From Candidatus Zixiibacteriota bacterium (lineage in GTDB: Bacteria > Zixibacteria > MSB-5A5 > JAABVY01): DNA of 64,000 nucleotides. The stretch covers positions 94,025 through 158,024 of the forward strand of contig DSEQ01000037.1 of NCBI GenBank assembly GCA_011056555.1. Reading direction: 5' to 3'. Shown in pieces: positions 25,758 through 33,539 of the stretch (position 1 is the first letter of the stretch; each line of letters begins with the position of its first letter). The notes beneath the pieces are model-generated. The model searched no databases and was not told the origin of the DNA. It was given only the letters and a program-made list of their open reading frames with translations. Made by a program: the position numbers and the translations under genes.

Positions 25758-25838
25758 TTATTACATATACTCATCTGAACTATAAAAGGTTCAATCGGTT
25801 TATAGAAAAAAACATACTTTTCAATATGGAGATGAGAA

Positions 25839-27041
25839 ATGATAGATTTTGAATTGACCGAAGATCATAAAATGGTGCAGTCGGTGGCGCGCGAAATCGC
25901 CGCAAGGAAGGTGGCCCCGACGATACGGGATTTCGACCGCAAACATGAGTTCGATCCGACCCTGATTACAGCTTTGAAAGAAGCCGATCTCATGGGTGTG
26001 TGTGTCCCGGAAAAATACGGGGGCATGGGTATGGATTATATCAGCCTGGGGCTGGTCTGCGAGGAGCTTGAATATGCAGACACCTCGGCCCGGGTGATAT
26101 TTTCGGTTCATATCGGCCTGAATTCGATGACACTGCTGGGATGGGCCAGCGAGGAACAGAAAGAGAAATATCTGATTCCACAGGCTAAAGGTGAGAAGAT
26201 CGCCACCTTCGGCTTGACCGAGCCGGGCGCCGGTACTGATGCTGTCGGAATCGCCACCACTGCAGACAAAGACGGCGATCATTACATATTGAACGGCGAA
26301 AAGATGTGGATCTCATTAGCGGACGTTGCCGATAACTTTTTGATCTTTGCCTGGACAGATCGAGATAAAAAAGAGAAGCGGGATCATTCTGGAATCTCCT
26401 GCTTTATCGTGGAGCGCGAATTCGAAGGCGTGACCACCGGCTCGATTCCCGGTAAGCTGGGGGTGCGCGCCGGAAATACGGGATGGATTGCCATGCAGGA
26501 TGTCAAGGTTTCGAAAGAAAATATGGTGGGCGAGCCGGACGAGGGCTTCAAGATAGCGATGACCTGTCTTGACGGCGGGCGTTATACTGTCGCAGCCGGT
26601 TCGACGGGCCTTATTAAGGCCTGTATCGATGCCTCGGTCGAATACTGCCGCACGCGCAAGACATTTGAGACCGAGATCAGCCAGCATCAGCTCGTGAAAG
26701 AGATGCTGGCGGAGATGGAGTACGGTTATCAGGCCGGAAGATTACTCTGGTGGAAGGCGGGATGGCTGAAAAATAAAGGTGTGCGCAATACACGTGAAAC
26801 CGCTATGGCCAAATGGTTCTGCACCGATCAGGCCGAGAAAGCGGCCTATAATGCTGTGCAGATTCATGGCGCCTATGGCTTCTCTGATGAATATCCGGTG
26901 GAGCGTTTTTTCCGCAATTCCAAGGGCGCCGCGATTTATGAGGGCACGCGCGAGATTCAGAAGTTGATGCAGGCCGATTACCTGCTGGGATTTCGAAAGG
27001 ATAAAGAGACTCGTTTGATGGTCCCGGGATACGAGGAATAG
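25839..27041 (+). CDS. acyl-CoA dehydrogenase
   Basis: 400-residue FAD-dependent acyl-CoA dehydrogenase for beta-oxidation or branched-chain/aromatic acyl-CoA breakdown. Seen are the N-terminal helix domain (FELTEDHKMVQSVAREIAAR), the flavin/substrate segment FGLTEPGAGTDAVGIATTA, GEKMWISLADVADNF, QDVKVSKENMVGEPDEGFKI and, near the C-terminus, AIYEGTREIQKLMQADYLLG with the catalytic glutamate of the YEGT motif. No electron-transfer flavoprotein or other beta-oxidation gene is adjacent. Acyl chain preference cannot be read from the sequence. Confidence 0.93.
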   Translation: MIDFELTEDHKMVQSVAREIAARKVAPTIRDFDRKHEFDPTLITALKEADLMGVCVPEKYGGMGMDYISLGLVCEELEYADTSARVIFSVHIGLNSMTLLGWASEEQKEKYLIPQAKGEKIATFGLTEPGAGTDAVGIATTADKDGDHYILNGEKMWISLADVADNFLIFAWTDRDKKEKRDHSGISCFIVEREFEGVTTGSIPGKLGVRAGNTGWIAMQDVKVSKENMVGEPDEGFKIAMTCLDGGRYTVAAGSTGLIKACIDASVEYCRTRKTFETEISQHQLVKEMLAEMEYGYQAGRLLWWKAGWLKNKGVRNTRETAMAKWFCTDQAEKAAYNAVQIHGAYGFSDEYPVERFFRNSKGAAIYEGTREIQKLMQADYLLGFRKDKETRLMVPGYEE

Positions 27042-27191
27042 GCCTGGCTGCGCTGTCGAGTATCCCTTTCTGACAGCGATGTCGGCAGGAAAGGAATTCC
27101 ATCAAAGGCAGGGCACATGATAATTCGCAGGGTCGCACACATCCACCGATTCCATCAGACTGCAAGACCCAGCGCGACGAGAAAATCTCGT

Positions 27192-27470
27192 TTATTCTCT
27201 GTTATCAGTTAGATCGGAGCCGCAATATCGGCATTTAATCGCTTCTGCTTTTATCAATTCCGCGCAATATGGGCATCTCTTCATGTCCCCTTCTCGAATT
27301 GCCTTCTTTTTAACCTTCTCTTCATCCTTCGGGACAACCAGGGCGAGAATAAATCCGAATGGCCCCAGTAATACACCCATGGCAAACCAGCCGCAACCGC
27401 TTCGTCCCTTATTTGAGGCAACCGCGGCGCTGATTATCCCGAAAAGCAGCCAGATAATTATAAATTCCAC
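27192..27470 (-). CDS. small membrane protein with C-terminal zinc ribbon
   Basis: 92-residue protein with two hydrophobic segments ([19 protein letters not shown] and [20 protein letters not shown]) and a cytosolic C-terminal zinc ribbon: [19 protein letters not shown], two CxxC pairs. Such membrane-zinc-ribbon proteins are common and mostly uncharacterised; the ribbon half resembles the zinc_ribbon/SHOCT-neighbour type. It has no clear partner gene. Confidence 0.75.
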   Translation of the reverse strand: MEFIIIWLLFGIISAAVASNKGRSGCGWFAMGVLLGPFGFILALVVPKDEEKVKKKAIREGDMKRCPYCAELIKAEAIKCRYCGSDLTDNRE

Positions 27471-27588
27471 AATTTTACCTGCATGGCATCGGCATCCAGC
27501 CGTTTAAGTGGTTCTATGTTTCTTATAAATCTTTCTTCGCCATCTTAAAATGCAAATATAGACCAGCTCGATGCAGTGTCAATCATAA

Positions 27589-27620
27589 ACAAAAAAAGAC
27601 CCTCCATGACTGGAGGGCCC
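27589..27620 (-). terminator. rho-independent terminator downstream of the Cys-repeat protein gene
   Basis: Reading the minus strand, CCCTCCA / TGGAGGG form a perfect seven-base-pair stem with a GTCA loop, followed by TC and seven T residues. It lies about 50 bases after the stop of the secreted repeat protein at 27669, and would also insulate the gene beyond. Confidence 0.88.
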
Positions 27621-27668
27621 TTGGATCAGAGAATTATCATTTATGAGATGTTCAAGTCCCCTTTTAGT

Positions 27669-28142
27669 TTACTTTTCGTCAGCCATAGCTGTCTTGCTGA
27701 CATCAATCTCTTTCTTGCTTTCATCAGCGCTATTCTTCAAATCATCCTTGTACTTCAAGCAGGCCGCGTCAGTGCCTGATTTTTCGGAAGCTGCCGTCTT
27801 TACAGCGGCGTCCCTGGAGCAGTTAGATTCGGCGGATGCCTTCTTGGCTGTGCACTCGCTCTTCTCGCCGGTTACAGCAGCCGTCTTAACTGTGGCATCG
27901 CCTTCTTCGGCGGCCTCAGCAGACTTGAGGGCCTTGGTGTAGGCGCACTCACTACTCTTTTCAGAGTTGACTGCGGCTGTCCTGGCAGTGGCCTCGGCTT
28001 TATCGCCACAGGCGTACTTTTCGGATGAAACTTTCTGAACCTCGGCGGTCTTGGAAGCGGATTTGTCACCGCCGCAGGCAAAAGCAGTAACTGATGTTAC
28101 AAACATGATGGCAAGCGCGATAGTTAGAGCTTTTTTCAGCAT
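27669..28142 (-). CDS. secreted Ala/Lys/Glu-rich protein with Cys-punctuated repeats
   Basis: 157-residue exported protein that I do not recognise. The signal peptide (LKKALTIALAIMFVTSVTA) ends just before FACGG, so cleavage at AFA or lipidation of that Cys is possible. The mature part is low in hydrophobics and built from imperfect repeats of about 18 residues: EATARTAAVNSEKSSEC, DATVKTAAVTGEKSEC and DAAVKTAASEKSGTDAAC, with single cysteines spaced regularly (eight or so in total). A strong terminator follows the gene. It looks like a small, soluble, disulfide- or metal-binding envelope protein; no homology claim is made. Confidence 0.7.
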   Translation of the reverse strand: MLKKALTIALAIMFVTSVTAFACGGDKSASKTAEVQKVSSEKYACGDKAEATARTAAVNSEKSSECAYTKALKSAEAAEEGDATVKTAAVTGEKSECTAKKASAESNCSRDAAVKTAASEKSGTDAACLKYKDDLKNSADESKKEIDVSKTAMADEK

Positions 28143-28327
28143 TGTGCCTCCCGGATTTGGAGTTAAAGTTTAAATGAGTACTATTCTTATCCTGTTTATT
28201 TATCTTGTTGAACGCGCAAAGCCTCGATTTAGTTTCAAGCTGATCCAAGTTTTTCAGATATTTTATTGTGGTTTATGGAGTTGTGGATTTGTTTGGTGAT
28301 CTTTGCAGGTTTTCGAAGGGTTGGAAT

Positions 28328-29362
28328 TTACTCTTCTTCGTCGGAAGTATCTTCTGTTTCTTCTTCCTCTTCAAGCAGGTATGATGCGGTGACATTCCAG
28401 CTATCGCCTTCTTTTTCGACATGAAATTCATAGTTATCTATCTGATCCTCAGTAAGATAGCTTTCAACATAAACTTTTGCGCCATTTCTGAGCAGGTTGT
28501 AATTCAGAGCTTTAAAGTTCAAATGTGGAATTATCCCTCCGAAAAGGCTGCGATAGGTCGCACGGCTTCCGAACCAGAGCGGAGTTTTCACAATAATGAG
28601 CGGCATTGGAAATCCCCTTAACTCAAATGTCCTTTGCTCTCGAGGAAATGCCAGATAAAGCGGGCTGGGCTCCTTGAGCACAAAGGTTCTGTAGTATTTG
28701 GTCCAGGCGGTATCCTTCTCGATCTTTATCGTATCCAGACCTGATGATCTGATTATGTTCCAGAGTACCGCCTCGTAGACCTTGTGATTTCTATCAAGTG
28801 GACGGGGTTTGGAGAGCGGGCAGTAGTCGACCAGATCGCGTTTGCCGTCAAGATCGGTGTCGGGCAGACGGTCCGAGGTCAAAAGCTCATTCTCGATATT
28901 ATTATAGATTTTGTCCAAATCGCGGTCTGTTCTAAGTTCTTTTATTGAATATGAAAGCGGAATATCATCTTTGTAGTCAACAAACGCTCCCAGACCCAGC
29001 CCATGATCAGGGAAATAGCCCGGATCGATCTCATAGAAGACAAAATGCAGGCTGTCGTTTCTGACCTCGAAATCGATATCGGAAAAATAATATGCGTTTT
29101 CTATCATGATTGGGTCGACCCAGTTTTGACGATCCGATGACCTTACCGCCCAGAGATTATATTTGGCGGAATATCTTTTGGAGATAAACAGGCCCCAGTA
29201 TATACTGTCCTCATCCTGGGTTATGTAGGATGGCCTGAAGTCTGCGGGAGGGTTCCATGAAACCAGCGTGCGCTGGGGGGCCTCAATGACCGGTCCTTCT
29301 CCGCAGGAGAGAATAAAAGCAGCCAGAAGTAAAAATAGTATTGTGGATATACGCATATTCAT
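28328..29362 (-). CDS. hypothetical lipoprotein
   Basis: 344-residue protein with a lipoprotein signal (ISTILFLLLAAFILSCGEG, lipobox ILSC). The mature part is mixed alpha/beta with many Tyr, Trp and Asp, containing one Asp-rich stretch PDTDLDGKRDLVDYC that resembles a thrombospondin type 3 / EF-hand-like calcium loop. The C-terminus is a long acidic run (Glu-rich EEEEETEDTSDEEE). Two in-frame ATGs (codons 1 and 3) are both possible starts. No family recognised; located between the Cys-repeat protein and a divergent AhpD-like gene. Confidence 0.65.
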   Translation of the reverse strand: MNMRISTILFLLLAAFILSCGEGPVIEAPQRTLVSWNPPADFRPSYITQDEDSIYWGLFISKRYSAKYNLWAVRSSDRQNWVDPIMIENAYYFSDIDFEVRNDSLHFVFYEIDPGYFPDHGLGLGAFVDYKDDIPLSYSIKELRTDRDLDKIYNNIENELLTSDRLPDTDLDGKRDLVDYCPLSKPRPLDRNHKVYEAVLWNIIRSSGLDTIKIEKDTAWTKYYRTFVLKEPSPLYLAFPREQRTFELRGFPMPLIIVKTPLWFGSRATYRSLFGGIIPHLNFKALNYNLLRNGAKVYVESYLTEDQIDNYEFHVEKEGDSWNVTASYLLEEEEETEDTSDEEE

Positions 29363-29465
29363 TTACCTATTATAATCTTATTAACAGGATTTGCAACAAC
29401 AGAAAGAAATATTGTGTTCAATTTTGGACAGAATAATATAATAATGTCTGAATTCAGGAGGATAT

Positions 29466-29828
29466 ATGGGAATAAAACTGGAGCAGTTCAAGGCGGAACG
29501 TCGGCGTCTGAATGACCTGGTGCTCTCAACCGAAAACACACATATAAAACGTTTTTTTACTCTCGATAATGCAGTTTACAGCAAGGGTGCGATTCCGGTC
29601 AAGTATAAGGAGATGCTGGGGCTGGTGGCCTCTATGGTGCTCAGATGTGATGATTGCATCGCTTATCATGTCGACCGCTGTTTTGAGGAGAAGGCTAATA
29701 AAGAGGAGATGGATGAGCTGATGTCGATTGCACTGGTTGTGGGCGGATCAATTACAATACCGCACGTGCGCCGTGCGTATGATCTATGGGATGAGCTCGC
29801 GAAAGATCAAGCAGACAAGTCGGTATAA
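29466..29828 (+). CDS. carboxymuconolactone decarboxylase / AhpD-like protein
   Basis: 120-residue protein of the CMD/AhpD family. The redox motif is CDDCIAYHVDRCFEE: CxxC followed by a histidine three residues later, as in AhpD proteins that act as thiol-disulfide or peroxidase partners rather than lactone decarboxylases. SKGAIPVKYKEMLGLVASMV is also typical. A ribosome-binding site (AGGAGG) lies before the ATG. It is followed by an intergenic palindromic repeat and then arsM on the same strand, so the two may be cotranscribed. Confidence 0.85.
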   Translation: MGIKLEQFKAERRRLNDLVLSTENTHIKRFFTLDNAVYSKGAIPVKYKEMLGLVASMVLRCDDCIAYHVDRCFEEKANKEEMDELMSIALVVGGSITIPHVRRAYDLWDELAKDQADKSV

Positions 29829-29858
29829 GTCGTAGGTCAAATCCTTCCGGGATTTGAC
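29827..29858 (+). repeat. 32-bp palindromic repeat, copy 1 (upstream of arsM)
   Basis: Identical over 32 bases to the element at 30697-30728. Its core is an inverted repeat GTCAAATCC / GGATTTGAC with a five-base loop (29836-29858) preceded by AAGTCGTAG. It begins right at the stop codon of the AhpD-like gene. There is no T-run, so it is not a standard terminator, though the hairpin could affect mRNA 3' ends. Confidence 0.9.
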
Positions 29859-29916
29859 TATTCTAGTTTATCAATTCCCTGGATGGATTGACCTGCGAGT
29901 TAGATAGGAGAAAATT

Positions 29917-30681
29917 ATGTCAGATACAAAAAATCCGGATGATGTCAAAAAATTCGTGAGAGACCTGTATGGCAAAATAGCCGAGGGTAAAGCGGATGGA
30001 TGTGGTTGCTGTTCTTCACCTTCACCGGTGGAACTCGAGGTCGGATACTCTCAGCAGGATTTGGAAAATATTCCTGGCGAAGCGGTTCTGGGACTTGGGT
30101 GCGGGAATCCAACCGCGCTGGCGGATATTAAAGAGGGTGAGACCGTTCTCGACCTCGGATCCGGCGGCGGTATTGATTGTTTTCTCGCTGCTCGCCTGAC
30201 CGGGAAGACCGGTAAGGTCATAGGAGTGGATATGACCGAGAAGATGATCAACCTGGCTCGAAAGAATGCCGCCGAGGGCGGGTATGACAATGTCGAGTTT
30301 CGCCTGGGCGAACTGGAGAATCTGCCGCTCGAGAACAATTCGATCGATCTGATTATCTCCAACTGCGTGATCAACCTTGCGACCGACAAATCGAAAGCAT
30401 TTAGCGAGGCATTTCGAGTGCTCAAACCGGGTGGGCGAATGATGGTATCCGATCTGGTCGTGACCGAAAAACTCCCTGAGCATATCCGCAGGTCACTGGA
30501 GGCCTGGGCGGGTTGTATCGCCGGGGCGATGGTTAGAGAGGATTATCTGAATGCGATCGAGACGGTCGGTTTTGAGAACATCAGTGTTGAAAAGGAGCAT
30601 GCCTATATTGAGGCCAACATGACTGATGAGTTAAAGGGTAAAATATTGAGTGTCTCGGTAAAGGCCTTCAAGCCGGTTTAA
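29917..30681 (+). CDS. arsM: arsenite S-adenosylmethionine methyltransferase
   Basis: 254-residue ArsM-type enzyme that methylates As(III) to volatile or less toxic forms. The SAM site is TVLDLGSGGGIDCFLAARL followed by GKVIGVDMTEKMINLARKNA, and GCGNPTALADIKEGETVLDL is the ArsM signature. Arsenic-binding cysteines fit: a GCGCC cluster at residues 28-32, C62 in GLGCGNP, one in ISNCVINLATDKS and one in EAWAGCIAGAMV. Good ribosome-binding site (TAGGAGA). No arsR, arsB or arsC is nearby; the only companion is an AhpD-like thiol protein. The gene sits between two exact copies of a 32-bp repeat. Confidence 0.93.
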   Translation: MSDTKNPDDVKKFVRDLYGKIAEGKADGCGCCSSPSPVELEVGYSQQDLENIPGEAVLGLGCGNPTALADIKEGETVLDLGSGGGIDCFLAARLTGKTGKVIGVDMTEKMINLARKNAAEGGYDNVEFRLGELENLPLENNSIDLIISNCVINLATDKSKAFSEAFRVLKPGGRMMVSDLVVTEKLPEHIRRSLEAWAGCIAGAMVREDYLNAIETVGFENISVEKEHAYIEANMTDELKGKILSVSVKAFKPV

Positions 30682-30696
30682 GAATAAATTGTCGAG

Positions 30697-30728
30697 AAGT
30701 CGTAGGTCAAATCCTTCCGGGATTTGAC
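30697..30728 (+). repeat. 32-bp palindromic repeat, copy 2 (downstream of arsM)
   Basis: Exact copy, in the same orientation, of the element at 29827-29858, 870 bases apart start to start. It lies between the arsM stop and the end of the convergent DUF819 gene (30738), so the hairpin could serve transcripts from both sides. Confidence 0.9.
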
Positions 30729-30737
30729 ATTTCACGC

Positions 30738-31964
30738 TTAGAAATAAATGGTGGAGACCCAGTAGCAGAATTGCGCCGTGGCAAAGGCGGCGTAGGTTCC
30801 GATAGCATATCCGATCAGCGCCATCAAAATACTGACCGGCACCAGCGATTCCTTGTGATAGGCCGCCACAACCGGCGCGGATGCCGCACCTCCGATATTG
30901 GCCGCCGAGGCAATGGCCGCAGAGTGAACATCGACCTTGAATATCTTTGCCCCCAATAAACAGAAACCGCCATGAATGAAAACCCAGATATAAGCTCCTA
31001 CTATAAACAGCGGCGCCTGACCCAGAACCTCCGAGACATGAGCACGCGCGCCCATATTGGCAACAAAAAGATATATAAGCGCCATCGCTATCTCATGCGA
31101 GCCTGGTATATTTTTGGCGGGGGTGAATGACAGCGCCAGTGCCAATGTTGTCACCAGAAGTATCCGCCATGTACTGGCTGTAAGCACCGGTTCAACCACA
31201 GGAAAGTTTTCGGACAACAGTCCTGCCAGATATGTCGCCGCAAAGCCGACTGCCAGAAGATAGAGCACATGACGCATGGCCTGACGGCCTTTGTCTCTTT
31301 TGATATCTTCCGCCGCCTTCTCCATCTCCGCCAAACGATTTTTGGAAACGCCGGTGAATTTATTGAAGCGTTTTGCAAGCAGCTTTGAGCCGAGCATAAT
31401 CGGCAGCCAGACTATGTAGACTATATTATCGGCCAGGGCCGCCAGCCCGAATGCGGAGGGCGGCGTCTTCAGCCCCTCGGCCACTGCGGCCATATTGCCG
31501 GTGCCGCCGATCCAGCTTCCCGCCAGGGTGCCGAAGCCTTTCCATGTATCCGGTTCCAGGAATCCGCCCACGATTGCATAGGCGATTGGCGCGCCGATCA
31601 TGACACCCAGCGTGCCGAAAAGCATCACAAATATGCCCTTGCCCATGACCCTGATAGCCCCGCCGACATTGACATCGAGCATCAGCATCACCAGGAAGAG
31701 CGGTAAGATGGCATAGCTCATGAAATCATAGACTGGAGAATCGTTGGGAATTACGCCGGTGTTGGAGAAGATCAATGGCAGGATATAGATGAACAGAAGC
31801 GGCGGAAAGAAGTTGAAGATATTGAATTTTATCTGCCCGGCCTGCTCTTTTTGTTTGACCACCTGTTCCAGATAAAAGAATATGGCGGCCACTCCGGCCA
31901 GCACCATGAGCACGCCTACGGGTGATGATATGAGCGAGGTTGAGACTTCAGCTGCTTCGTTCAT
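30738..31964 (-). CDS. DUF819 family integral membrane protein
   Basis: 408-residue membrane protein with about ten to twelve hydrophobic segments, matching the DUF819/YjcL family of putative transporters. Characteristic stretches are ILPLFLVMLMLDVNVGGAIR, GTLAGSWIGGTGNMAAVAEG, AKNIPGSHEIAMALIYLFVA and the glycine/alanine-rich AAIASAANIGGAASAPVVAA. Fold and length suggest a secondary carrier related to bile-acid/arsenite or sodium-dependent transporters, but no substrate is established. It is convergent with arsM; an arsenic link is only a guess. Confidence 0.85.
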   Translation of the reverse strand: MNEAAEVSTSLISSPVGVLMVLAGVAAIFFYLEQVVKQKEQAGQIKFNIFNFFPPLLFIYILPLIFSNTGVIPNDSPVYDFMSYAILPLFLVMLMLDVNVGGAIRVMGKGIFVMLFGTLGVMIGAPIAYAIVGGFLEPDTWKGFGTLAGSWIGGTGNMAAVAEGLKTPPSAFGLAALADNIVYIVWLPIMLGSKLLAKRFNKFTGVSKNRLAEMEKAAEDIKRDKGRQAMRHVLYLLAVGFAATYLAGLLSENFPVVEPVLTASTWRILLVTTLALALSFTPAKNIPGSHEIAMALIYLFVANMGARAHVSEVLGQAPLFIVGAYIWVFIHGGFCLLGAKIFKVDVHSAAIASAANIGGAASAPVVAAYHKESLVPVSILMALIGYAIGTYAAFATAQFCYWVSTIYF

Positions 31965-32060
31965 AATTGAGTGATATGTTAATACAATGTCTCAGATTTG
32001 ACAAGCTGAATTTTGGATATTCGGAAGGCAGGGGGGAAGGAGAAGAGTCGCTTCGATTAT

Positions 32061-32185
32061 CGTCATTCTGAGGAGGTCCCGCCAGAGGCGTGGACTGACG
32101 TGAGAATCTCCGCGTGTGCCTCAGGCAGATATGATGAGATTGCCACGTCGCTCATGCCTTGGGTCCTTCGCTCCTCGCAATGACG
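32061..32185 (-). repeat. MITE-like element A with terminal inverted repeats
   Basis: A 125-base element whose ends CGTCATTCTGAGGAG and CTCCTCGCAATGACG are inverted repeats with a two-base mismatch. Read on the minus strand it begins CGTCATTGCGAGGAGCGAAG and contains a GGCAATCTC and a CGCGGAGATT segment; the element at 33686-33796 has the same order of segments. Repeats starting TCATTGCGAGGAGCGAAG are widespread between genes in many environmental bacterial genomes (known from general experience). No coding capacity. Confidence 0.8.
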
Positions 32186-32190
32186 ACTAT

Positions 32191-32267
32191 GGGTGGCACG
32201 CTCAAATTTATTTGGGCGTGCTCTTTGAATCGACCACCAGCCCAAAGCGAGTTTGGGCTGGCCACCC
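32191..32267. repeat. 77-bp nested palindrome (possible three-way-junction fold)
   Basis: Outer arms GGGTGGC (32191-32197) and GCCACCC (32261-32267) enclose two further hairpins: GCACGCTCAAAT / ATTTGGGCGTGC and CCAGCCCAAA / TTTGGGCTGG. The single strand could fold into a three-way junction. It abuts the MITE-like element and ends about 20 bases past the stop of the aconitase-family gene. No coding capacity and no T-run. Confidence 0.75.
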
Positions 32268-32288
32268 GGAGATTAGATTTTCTTTATC

Positions 32289-33539
32289 CTACAACTCTCT
32301 AAAATCAGCAATCTCGCCTTTTAACGCCGAGGCGGCGACTGTGGCGGGGGAGGCTAAGTACACAAACGAATCGCGGTTGCCCATACGTCCCTTGAAATTG
32401 CGATTGGCGGTCGAGATGACTTTCTCATCCTTGGCAGGTACGCCCATATGCGCGCCAAGGCAGGGCCCGCAGTTGGAGTTGGTGACATAACCGCCGGCGT
32501 CTATCAATGTCTCGACTATGCCTTCTTTCACCGCCTGCAGATAAACTAATTGCGAGGCGGGAGTGATCTGGAAACGGACACCCGGTGCGATCTTCTTGCC
32601 ATTTACGATATCAGCCGCTATCTTCAGATCCTCCAAACGGGCGTTACAGCAGGTCCCCAGAAAGGCCATGTTGATTTTTTCACCTTTGATCTCTTCGATC
32701 GGATGGACATTGTCGACAGTATGCGGGCAGGCCACCTGCGGGGAAAGTTTGTCGAGATCGAATTCCAGCTCCTGTTCGTATTGGGCATCATCATCGGGAT
32801 AAACCGGCTCGAATTTCTGGCGCGCCCGTGAGGATACAAAATCCAGCACCTTATCATCAGGAGCTATATAACCGTTCTTCGCGCCCATCTCGACCGACAT
32901 ATTGGCAAAAGTAAAACGCGAATCGAACGAGAACTCATCGAATGGCTTGCCATGAAACTCGACCGATTTATACAGGGCGCCATCAGCCTTAATAGTGCCG
33001 ATTATATGCAGGATAATGTCTTTAGTTGCCACTCCCGGCTGAAGTTTGCCCTTGAGCGTGATCTTCATCGATTCTGGGCAGCGCAGCCAGAGCTTGCCGG
33101 TGGCAAACACCACAGCCATCTCTGATCGTCCAATACCGGCCGCAAACGCGCCCATGGCACCGTAGTGAGTGGTATGGGAATCGGAACCGACAATCACTTT
33201 GCCAGGCAGCGCGAAGCCCCCCTCGGTTAAGACCTGGTGGCAGATGCCCATGTTGACATCATAGAAATTCTCGATCCCCTGCTTCTCCACGAATTCACGT
33301 ACGATTTTATGATTCTCGGCATATGTGGCATTGGCGGCAGGCGAGCAATGATCCAGTACGATCACATGCTTGCCCGGATCATAGACTTTATCCACGCCGA
33401 TTTTATAGAATGTATTTGATATATCTGCGGTGTTGTCATGCGACATGGCAACATCGGGCTCGATCTCGCATATTTCGCCCGGCTTGACATCACGTCCCAT
33501 CTTGAGTGAAAATATCTTCTCGGCGAATGTCTTTCCCAT
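32289..33539 (-). CDS. aconitase-family dehydratase large subunit (LeuC/homoaconitase type)
   Basis: 416-residue [4Fe-4S] dehydratase of the isopropylmalate/homoaconitate isomerase type. Visible are VAMSHDNTADISNTF, LDHCSPAANATYAENHK, GKVIVGSDSHTTHYGAMGAF and the cluster cysteines in FLGTCCNARLEDLKIAAD and NSNCGPCLGAHMGVP. The usual GSCTNGR is GTCCNAR here, so the Thr-Asn-Gly part is changed. Length matches the archaeal-type LeuC of about 420 residues that needs a separate small subunit, yet no leuD lies next to it. Both flanks are repeat islands. Leucine, lysine or another 2-oxoacid elongation step is possible; the substrate is open. Confidence 0.82.
   Translation of the reverse strand: MGKTFAEKIFSLKMGRDVKPGEICEIEPDVAMSHDNTADISNTFYKIGVDKVYDPGKHVIVLDHCSPAANATYAENHKIVREFVEKQGIENFYDVNMGICHQVLTEGGFALPGKVIVGSDSHTTHYGAMGAFAAGIGRSEMAVVFATGKLWLRCPESMKITLKGKLQPGVATKDIILHIIGTIKADGALYKSVEFHGKPFDEFSFDSRFTFANMSVEMGAKNGYIAPDDKVLDFVSSRARQKFEPVYPDDDAQYEQELEFDLDKLSPQVACPHTVDNVHPIEEIKGEKINMAFLGTCCNARLEDLKIAADIVNGKKIAPGVRFQITPASQLVYLQAVKEGIVETLIDAGGYVTNSNCGPCLGAHMGVPAKDEKVISTANRNFKGRMGNRDSFVYLASPATVAASALKGEIADFREL

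Larger units (their letters stand above)
31965..32288. other. 324-base intergenic repeat island left of the aconitase-family gene
   Basis: Non-coding stretch filled by two adjacent repeat elements described separately (32061-32185 and 32191-32267). The remaining bases (31965-32060) are unremarkable. No promoter for the DUF819 gene stands out. Confidence 0.7.

Noticed and set aside
29836..29858. The palindromic repeat after the AhpD-like gene as a rho-independent terminator
   Set aside because: The hairpin is good but is not followed by a T-run in any of its copies.
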